Origin: Candidatus Sulfopaludibacter sp. SbA3 | GTDB taxonomy: Bacteria > Acidobacteriota > Vicinamibacteria > Vicinamibacterales > UBA2999 | Direction of reading: 5' to 3' | Assembly (NCBI GenBank): GCA_945903265.1 | Contig: CAMDNQ010000006.1 | Location: 1-64,000, forward strand | Length of the DNA: 64,000 bases | Shown: positions 58,875-64,000 of the stretch, one piece after another | Layout: the number at the start of each line of letters is the position of its first letter | How positions within the stretch are numbered: the stretch's first letter is position 1 | The notes under the pieces: generated by a model | Told to the model about the DNA's origin: nothing | Seen by the model: only the letters and a program-made list of their open reading frames with translations | The model's database searches: none | Made by a program: the position numbers and the translations under genes

Positions 58875-59767
58875 ATGCCCCCTTGCGCCGCGCCGCCGGC
58901 CGCCCGCGCGCGCGACCAGAAGGCGAGGCCGGAAATCAGCAAGTCCCGCTCGTCGTACGTGTCGCGAAGGCGCGTCCAGTCGGCGGGCCGCCGCTGCCGG
59001 AACCGCCGCGCTTCGGGCGAGAGGAAGACGGCGGACGACAGTACCTCGTATGCCTCGAAGGTGCGCAGGTACTGCTCCGCGCGCCAGCGGCTGAACATTC
59101 CCGCCTCCAGGTACCCGAGGCCCTCGTCGTCGCCCGGCGCGTTGCGCTGCCGCAGCCATCGGCCGAACGCCTCGTCGCTCTGGAGCAGATGCTCGAACTC
59201 ACCGCCGTAATGGGCGCCGCCGGCAGTGAATTACAGCGGCCCGAAGATGGAAAAGACGAGCCCTTGCGGCTTGACGACCCGGTGGAACTCGGCGATGGCG
59301 CGGTCCGGCTGCTGCACGTGCTCGAGGAGCGCTTCCGACGAGACGATGTCGAACGCGCCGTCGCGGAACGGCAGCCGGCGCGCGTCCCCCGAGAGAAACC
59401 GCAGGCGGCGCCCCGCGTGCCGGTAACGGTCCCATGCGTCGTGCCGCGGCACGTAGTCGAGCGCCGTCACCGACCGCACGCCGGCGTCGAGCCAGAGCGG
59501 CAGCTCGCGGCCGTGGCGGCACCCGACGACCAGGACGTCGGCGCCCGACACCTCCACGAAGCGCCGCGTCGTGCGCAGGTGCTGCGTCGGATGGTTGCCA
59601 CGATTGTCGAAGTACACCCGATCGAACCGCGCCGGGGCCAGGAACGGGGCGTGCCTGGCGACGTACGGGTCGCGCGATCGCCACGCCGTGAGCCGGCGAT
59701 GCCAGGCGCGCACGAGCGGCGTGAGAAACGGCGCCGCCCGCTTGATCGTCTCGCGGCTAGGTCCCAT
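58871..59767 (-). pseudogene. SAM-dependent methyltransferase with an in-frame TAA stop
   Basis: One frame encodes a class I methyltransferase across a single internal stop. The N-terminal part (178 residues) has VLVVGCRHGRELPLW and EALLEHVQQPDRAI, ending FSIFGPL. TAA follows at 59231-59233, then the same frame continues with FTAGGAHYGGEFEHLL for about 118 codons of strongly GC-biased, protein-like sequence to 58871. Related methyltransferases carry an aromatic residue after GPL, so a Tyr (TAC) to TAA change is the simplest explanation. The second part has no start codon until ATG 59098. It may be real inactivation or a sequence error. Confidence 0.72.
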
Positions 59768-60908
59768 GGCGGAGCTCCAGCGCGGCCTCGTACGTGGCGA
59801 TCACCTGGCGCGCGTAGTCGGTCCATCCCTGGAGCGACCGTACTTTCGCGAGCGCCGCGCGGCCCATCGCCTCCCGGGCCTCGGGATGCTCGTACAGATA
59901 GCGGAGCCGTTCGCGGATGGCGCCAGGATCGCGGACGGGCACGATGAATCCGTCGGTGCCGTCGGAGATGAGATCGGGACCGCCCGTGTTCGTCGTGGCA
60001 ATTACGGGCACGCCGCACGCCATCGCCTGGCCGATCACGAGGCCGAAGCCGTCTTCGATCGACGGCAGCACGAGGACCGAGGCCTGCGAGTACAGATCCC
60101 GCATCCTGTGCCGCGCGACCGCGGGGTGCAGCCGGAACCGGCCTTCATGGGGCGCAAGGACCCGCTCGAATCCCGGCTCGATGGCCCCCCGCAGGACGAG
60201 CTCGCTGTTCGGCAGCGAGAGTCCCGCAAAGGCGTCGAGCAGGTAGCCGACGCCTTTCCGCGGGTTGAGCGCGGCCACGCAGAGGACGCGGAAGACGTCG
60301 TCGCCCTTGCCGGTCGGGAAGTACTCCTCCAGCCGCACACCGTAGGGAATCGCCTTCACCTTGTCCGCCGGCACCCCGGCCTCGAGGAAGGATCGGCGCG
60401 CGAAGGCGGACGGCACGAACACCAGGTCGCTTTCGGCGTACTCGCTCTCCTCCTTCTGCATCGCGGGCTCGTGGATGCCTCGCCATGGAATCCCGCACCG
60501 GGCGTACTCCTCGTGCAGGAGCCTGTTGGCCACGCGGATATGGGAGGACCCACGGTCGCACACCGTCATCGCGCGGTACTCGGACCGGGCGCGCCGAATC
60601 GCGCGGAGGCCGTAGCTCGACAGCACGTGGAAGATGTCGCAGGGGCCGATCGCCCTGGCGAGCCAGCGGTCGTACGCCTCGGTGGTCTGCCACGAAATGT
60701 CCACCTCGAACCGGCCGAGCCCGATGCTTCGCAGCAGGTAGTGGGGCAGGATGACCAGCGGGTGCGTGGCGATGCGCTCGCGTGGCAGGCCGGTGACGCG
60801 GGACCGCGGCAGCGCACTGAAGTAGGTCTGGAGAACGCCTGCCTTCTGGAGCTCACGCGACAGATCGAGCGGATGCGTCCCGCTGAAGCTGGCGACGCTA
60901 ACCCGCAT
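59757..60908 (-). CDS. GT4 glycosyltransferase
   Basis: A 383-aa GT-B enzyme. Its N-terminal half (VASFSGTHPLDLSREL, FHVLSSYGLRAI, CDRGSSHIR) resembles GT4 enzymes of exopolysaccharide clusters. The donor domain has CVAALNPRKGVGYLLDAF and the motif EDGFGLVIGQAMACGVPVIAT with the paired Glu replaced at one site (EDGFGLVIGQ). It overlaps both neighbours by 11 nt. Function: cytoplasmic addition of a sugar to a lipid-linked intermediate. Confidence 0.87.
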   Translation of the reverse strand: MRVSVASFSGTHPLDLSRELQKAGVLQTYFSALPRSRVTGLPRERIATHPLVILPHYLLRSIGLGRFEVDISWQTTEAYDRWLARAIGPCDIFHVLSSYGLRAIRRARSEYRAMTVCDRGSSHIRVANRLLHEEYARCGIPWRGIHEPAMQKEESEYAESDLVFVPSAFARRSFLEAGVPADKVKAIPYGVRLEEYFPTGKGDDVFRVLCVAALNPRKGVGYLLDAFAGLSLPNSELVLRGAIEPGFERVLAPHEGRFRLHPAVARHRMRDLYSQASVLVLPSIEDGFGLVIGQAMACGVPVIATTNTGGPDLISDGTDGFIVPVRDPGAIRERLRYLYEHPEAREAMGRAALAKVRSLQGWTDYARQVIATYEAALELRHGT

Positions 60909-61818
60909 GGCCGCCGCCGATGCCCAGCCGGATGAGTCCCCGCCACTCTCCCGTCCGATGCGCGAGCGTGTGGAGCAGGCTCAGCGCGAAGAACGGCAGG
61001 AAGTCGGCTCCGCCGCGAGCGCTGCGCGCGGTGAGGGCGCGGGCTTCGAGGACGACCGGAATGACGGTCACCACGCGCACCACCGACCAGGCGGTGGCGG
61101 CGAGCCGTTCCGCCAACAGCCGCAGCCAACCCATGTGCTGCGTCTGATGGCGGAAGAAGGGGATGGCGTGCCCGCGTCCGTACCACTGCCGCCAGAAGCC
61201 GCGCAGCGAGTCGGGTGCCACATGGCTGACGACGATGCTCCGATCGATCGCGCGGCGCGGCGAGACCTTCTCCAGCCGCCGCACGAACTCGCCGTCCTCG
61301 CCGACGGTCGGAAACGCCTCGGGAAAGAGCCCGGCCTGGATGGCCAGTTCCCGGCGGCACGAAAAGGCCTGGCTCCATCCGATCGGCTCGTCCCCGCCGT
61401 GGAGCCACTGGTGCCGCGCGTCGGCGAACCGGGCGTAAGCCGTCCCCAGGTTCGCGATGTCCGACGCGATCTCGACATAGTCGGCGCCCTGCTCGTAATG
61501 CGCCGAGAGCCGCCGCAGGAAATCGGACGGCACCAGGACGTCGGCATCGACGAACACCACGACATCACCGGCCGCGGCGCGCACGGCGGCGTTGCGCGCA
61601 ACCCCCTGGCCGCGATTGGCCGGAAGGCGGATCAGCCGCATGGACGGCCGCCGCAGATATCGCTGGAGGACGTCCACGGTGTCATCGGTCGAGCCGTCGT
61701 CCACGAACACCATCTCCGGCTCGGGCTCCAGGCGAAGCAGCGCTTCGCACGTCGGGCCGATGTCCTCTGATTCGTTGTGGAGCGGAACGATGATGGAGAA
61801 GGCGGGCGGAGGGGGCAC
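60898..61818 (-). CDS. GT2 glycosyltransferase with C-terminal membrane segments
   Basis: A 306-aa family 2 glycosyltransferase: FSIIVPLHNESEDIG, FVDDGSTDDT, the metal-binding FVDADVLVPSDF and EAFPTVGEDGEF (catalytic Asp). Hydrophobic segments near the C-terminus suggest membrane attachment. The GTG at 61818 has AGGA five bases upstream, supporting the start. It follows the transaldolase stop by 17 nt. Role in repeat-unit assembly; donor unknown. Confidence 0.87.
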   Translation of the reverse strand: MPPPPAFSIIVPLHNESEDIGPTCEALLRLEPEPEMVFVDDGSTDDTVDVLQRYLRRPSMRLIRLPANRGQGVARNAAVRAAAGDVVVFVDADVLVPSDFLRRLSAHYEQGADYVEIASDIANLGTAYARFADARHQWLHGGDEPIGWSQAFSCRRELAIQAGLFPEAFPTVGEDGEFVRRLEKVSPRRAIDRSIVVSHVAPDSLRGFWRQWYGRGHAIPFFRHQTQHMGWLRLLAERLAATAWSVVRVVTVIPVVLEARALTARSARGGADFLPFFALSLLHTLAHRTGEWRGLIRLGIGGGHAG

Positions 61819-61835
61819 CGGGTCCTGGACGGGTC

Positions 61836-62576
61836 CTAGACGGAGAATCCGGCCGCGCGCGCGTCGTTGTGGAACATCGTGACGGTATCGAGCGAGAACT
61901 CCTCGAGCGGTTTCCCGACGGTGTCGAGTTTCTTCAGCACGTCGTGGGTGACGGTGATGATGTGGCACCCGATGCCGTCGGCCTGGAAGATGTTGAGCAG
62001 CTCGCGCGGACTGGCCCAGATCAGCTCCGCCGCCGGTGCCGCGCGCATGATGCGCAGCGATTCGGTCATGATCGGCAGCGGGTCGCGTCCCGTGTCCGCG
62101 ATGCGGCCGGCAAACACCGAAATGCACGACGGCGCGCCGCCGGCGAGCGCGTCCGTGACCGCCCGCACCTGCTCGAGCGTCATCAGGGCCGTGACATTGA
62201 GCTGCAGCCCGTCGTGCGACAGCCGCCGGACGAGGTCGTACGACGGAGCGCGCCGCGTGTTGGTCACCGGAATCTTGACGTAGACGTTGGTGCCCCACGA
62301 GGCAATGCGCCGCGCTTCCCGTTCCATGCCGTCGACGTCGTCGGAGAACACCTCGAACGAAATGGGACGATCCGGAATCGCCGCCAGCACCTCGCGCGCG
62401 AAGCCGGCGTAATCGGTGATGCCCGCCTTCCGCATCAGCGTCGGGTTCGTCGTGAAGCCCTTGATGAACGGCTGGCGATAGAGGGCGACCATGCCGGCGA
62501 GGTCGGCGCCGTCCGCAAAGATCTTCACCGCGAGATCGCGGACTGGCTTCACGGGGTCGGGCGGAGGCGTGCTCAT
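61836..62576 (-). CDS. Transaldolase-family protein (FSA/TalC-like)
   Basis: A 246-aa (beta/alpha)8 aldolase of the small transaldolase type. KGFTTNPTLMRKAG is the N-terminal signature and K101 in VYVKIPVT is the Schiff-base lysine. SVFAGRIADTG is the conserved C-terminal motif. Transaldolases can form sedoheptulose 7-phosphate, the substrate of GmhA, and the gene lies directly downstream of gmhB and a GmhA-like SIS gene, so it may supply the heptose route. Starts at ATG 62576 (ATGA overlap). Confidence 0.85.
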   Translation of the reverse strand: MSTPPPDPVKPVRDLAVKIFADGADLAGMVALYRQPFIKGFTTNPTLMRKAGITDYAGFAREVLAAIPDRPISFEVFSDDVDGMEREARRIASWGTNVYVKIPVTNTRRAPSYDLVRRLSHDGLQLNVTALMTLEQVRAVTDALAGGAPSCISVFAGRIADTGRDPLPIMTESLRIMRAAPAAELIWASPRELLNIFQADGIGCHIITVTHDVLKKLDTVGKPLEEFSLDTVTMFHNDARAAGFSV

Positions 62577-63103
62577 CGGGAATCGGCGGCAATCCAGGCC
62601 GCGGCCCGATCCAGATCGGGAGCCTGGGTGTCGGGCTGGATCGTGACGGGTTCGCCGTGGCCGCCGTCGACGAGGATGGTGGTGCACCCGGCGCGCTGGC
62701 CCGCCCCCACGTCGCGCCACCTGTCGCCGACCATGTAGCTGCGGGCGAGCGCGATGTCATGCTCGACCGCCGCGGCGTACAGCATGCCCGGCGCCGGCTT
62801 CCGGCACGCGCAGGCATCGGCATCGTCGTGATAGCAGACGCGGATGTCGTCGAGCGGCAGCACCTCGCGCAGCCGCGCGTGGATCGCCTCGACACCCGCC
62901 CGTTCGCCGCCGCCGCGCCGCACGTCCGGCTGGTTGGTCGTGACAATGAGCAGGAACCCGGCGCGCCGCAGCCGTTCGAGCGCCTCGCGCACGCCCGGGA
63001 GCAGCTCCATCTCGGCGAGCGCCATCGGTGCCCGCCAATGTCCCTTGTCGTGGATCATGCGCGTGATGACGCCGTCGCGGTCCAGGAAGACAGCGCGGTT
63101 CAT
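62573..63103 (-). CDS. gmhB: D-glycero-D-manno-heptose-1,7-bisphosphate 7-phosphatase
   Basis: A 176-aa HAD phosphatase with FLDRDGVI (nucleophile Asp), VTTNQPDVRRG, the GmhB-type zinc loop CYHDDADACACRKP (Cys-x-His and Cys-x-Cys) and MVGDRWRDVGAG. It removes the C7 phosphate of heptose 1,7-bisphosphate on the way to nucleotide-activated heptose for LPS core or S-layer glycans. The zinc loop distinguishes it from histidinol phosphatase. The ATG at 63103 overlaps the stop of the SIS gene. Confidence 0.9.
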   Translation of the reverse strand: MNRAVFLDRDGVITRMIHDKGHWRAPMALAEMELLPGVREALERLRRAGFLLIVTTNQPDVRRGGGERAGVEAIHARLREVLPLDDIRVCYHDDADACACRKPAPGMLYAAAVEHDIALARSYMVGDRWRDVGAGQRAGCTTILVDGGHGEPVTIQPDTQAPDLDRAAAWIAADSR

Positions 63104-63903
63104 CGCGTGGACTCCCACTTCGTCGGCCGCTGCTGGACCGCCGGGTGCGAGACGAGCAGGTGCCAGATGACGGCCTGGAAGGCCTCGGTATGGGGCGTGA
63201 CCCGCTCGGCGTTCACGGTCGGGATGACGAGGCACTCGTCCGCGACGGTCGCCGTGAAGCCGCCGTCCCTGCCGACGACGCCGAGAATCTGTGCGCCGGC
63301 CTCCCGCTCATACGTCAGTGCCGCGACGAGGTTCGCGCTCACGTGCTTCTCCGCGCTGCCGCCCCCGACGGAGAGCACGAACACCATGTCGGTGTTCCTG
63401 AGGCGGCTCCCCGCAAGCCAGCTGGCGAAGACGGTGTCCCACCCCTCGTCGTTCGTCCGGGCCGTGAGTTCGGCTACGTTGTCGGTGGGACTGTAGGTTT
63501 CGATGTCGGCGATCTTGCGGAAGTCGTTGACCATGTGCGACGCGTTGGCGGCGCTGCCGCCGACGCCCAATACGAACAGCCGGCCGCCGCGCGCGCGGAG
63601 ATCCGCGAGCCGGACCGCCATCCGCTCGAGCACGTTCGCGTCGATGGCCGCGACGATGCGCCCCGTTTCGTCGAGATGCCGGCGCGCGTAGGACGCCTGA
63701 CGGCCTTCGAGATGCTGCCGCGTCTCGGCGAGCCCCTCAGGCGTGCCGATCTCGTAAAACCGCTCGCGCACTTCGTACGCCGCCAGATCGCCGCGGCGGG
63801 CCAGGTCCTCGTAGACCGCGGCCAGGTCGAACGCCTCGCCGTCCGCTTTCTGCGTAAGGACGCTCGTGCGTACGGCGCACAGGCCGTAATCGACGTGGCG
63901 CAT
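63100..63903 (-). CDS. SIS-domain isomerase with C-terminal remnant of a sugar nucleotidyltransferase
   Basis: A 267-aa frame. Residues 1-67 (RHVDYGLCAVRTSVL, YEVRERFYEIGTPEGLAET) match the C-terminus of HddC-like sugar nucleotidyltransferases. Residues 75-260 form a GmhA-like SIS domain (FVLGVGGSAANASHM, VLSVGGGSAEKH). In homologues a nucleotidyltransferase domain of about 230 residues precedes this, but the frame upstream is open only to a TGA at 63955-63957 and carries no such domain. It is therefore an HddC-SIS fusion truncated, frameshifted or rearranged at its 5' end. The SIS part appears intact. Confidence 0.72.
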   Translation of the reverse strand: MRHVDYGLCAVRTSVLTQKADGEAFDLAAVYEDLARRGDLAAYEVRERFYEIGTPEGLAETRQHLEGRQASYARRHLDETGRIVAAIDANVLERMAVRLADLRARGGRLFVLGVGGSAANASHMVNDFRKIADIETYSPTDNVAELTARTNDEGWDTVFASWLAGSRLRNTDMVFVLSVGGGSAEKHVSANLVAALTYEREAGAQILGVVGRDGGFTATVADECLVIPTVNAERVTPHTEAFQAVIWHLLVSHPAVQQRPTKWESTR

Positions 63904-64000
63904 CTCCGGCGTCTGACGCGTCGTTCCTACACACGTATTACGACGGCCGGCGCGTCAGCGCGCACCTGCCCATCTTCACCGGCGATTGTCGAAAATGAAC

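Overview
The window looks like chromosomal DNA of a GC-rich, diderm (Gram-negative-type), non-photosynthetic bacterium. The best guess is a soil or sediment Acidobacteriota (Vicinamibacteria-like) known from a draft or metagenomic assembly. That placement is inference. It rests on high GC with strong third-position GC bias, frequent GTG/TTG starts, short palindromic repeats lying inside coding regions, and a very large O-antigen/capsule region. No rRNA, phage, transposase, CRISPR array or replication origin was seen. No rank below phylum can be supported.

Region 1 (1-7 kb, mostly plus strand) holds an SDR oxidoreductase, a helicase/nuclease pair matching MrfA-MrfB (YprA/YprB, a UvrABC-independent repair pair), a small lipoprotein and a secreted metallophosphoesterase. 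Region 2 (6.8-17.3 kb, minus strand) is a housekeeping run: tig, then clpP-clpX-lon-engB-rho-rpmE. The usual tig-clpP junction is split by a plus-strand membrane protein and a frameshifted SGNH hydrolase gene. Region 3 (17.3-23.8 kb) holds a sterol-desaturase-type hydroxylase, a YfhO-like membrane protein, a methyltransferase, a tRNA-Leu(UAG), a solitary Dam-type adenine methylase and a large membrane protein.

Region 4 (23.7-39.3 kb, minus strand) is one long, translationally coupled glycan operon. It runs from an NDP-hexose 2,3-dehydratase, a DegT-type aminotransferase and a sugar C-methyltransferase through a GT-C membrane protein, an O-antigen ligase, a zinc ribbon, a HAD hydrolase, a SIS isomerase, two GT2 enzymes, an SGNH hydrolase and further membrane proteins. 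The first three genes match the opening steps of vancosamine/eremosamine-type branched amino-deoxysugar synthesis. Region 5 (39.3-47.1 kb) is disturbed. A 5'-truncated beta-propeller gene abuts a 5'-truncated glycosyltransferase gene head to head at about 40.71 kb. Next come a frameshifted glycosyltransferase, two tandem NDP-sugar epimerase paralogues (one lacking its Tyr-Lys pair), an intact paralogous glycosyltransferase and a divergent SGNH protein.

Region 6 (47.0-64 kb, minus strand) is a second operon of about 17 genes, nearly all overlapping by 1-30 nt. It supplies a heptose route (SIS isomerase, GmhB phosphatase, transaldolase), nucleotide-sugar enzymes (sugar nucleotidyltransferase, CapD-like dehydratase, a GDP-mannose 3,5-epimerase homologue), seven glycosyltransferases, an FkbM methyltransferase, a Wzx-like flippase and a Wzy-like polymerase. 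Together regions 4-6 could make activated sugars, assemble repeat units on a lipid carrier, flip, polymerise and ligate them: a Wzx/Wzy-type surface polysaccharide factory.

Several genes in regions 2, 5 and 6 carry a frameshift, an in-frame stop or a truncation. They could be real decay or variation in surface-glycan genes, or draft-sequence errors, and the sequence alone cannot decide. There is no gene-free stretch longer than 300 bases; the longest is the roughly 256-bp divergent spacer at 13452-13707.
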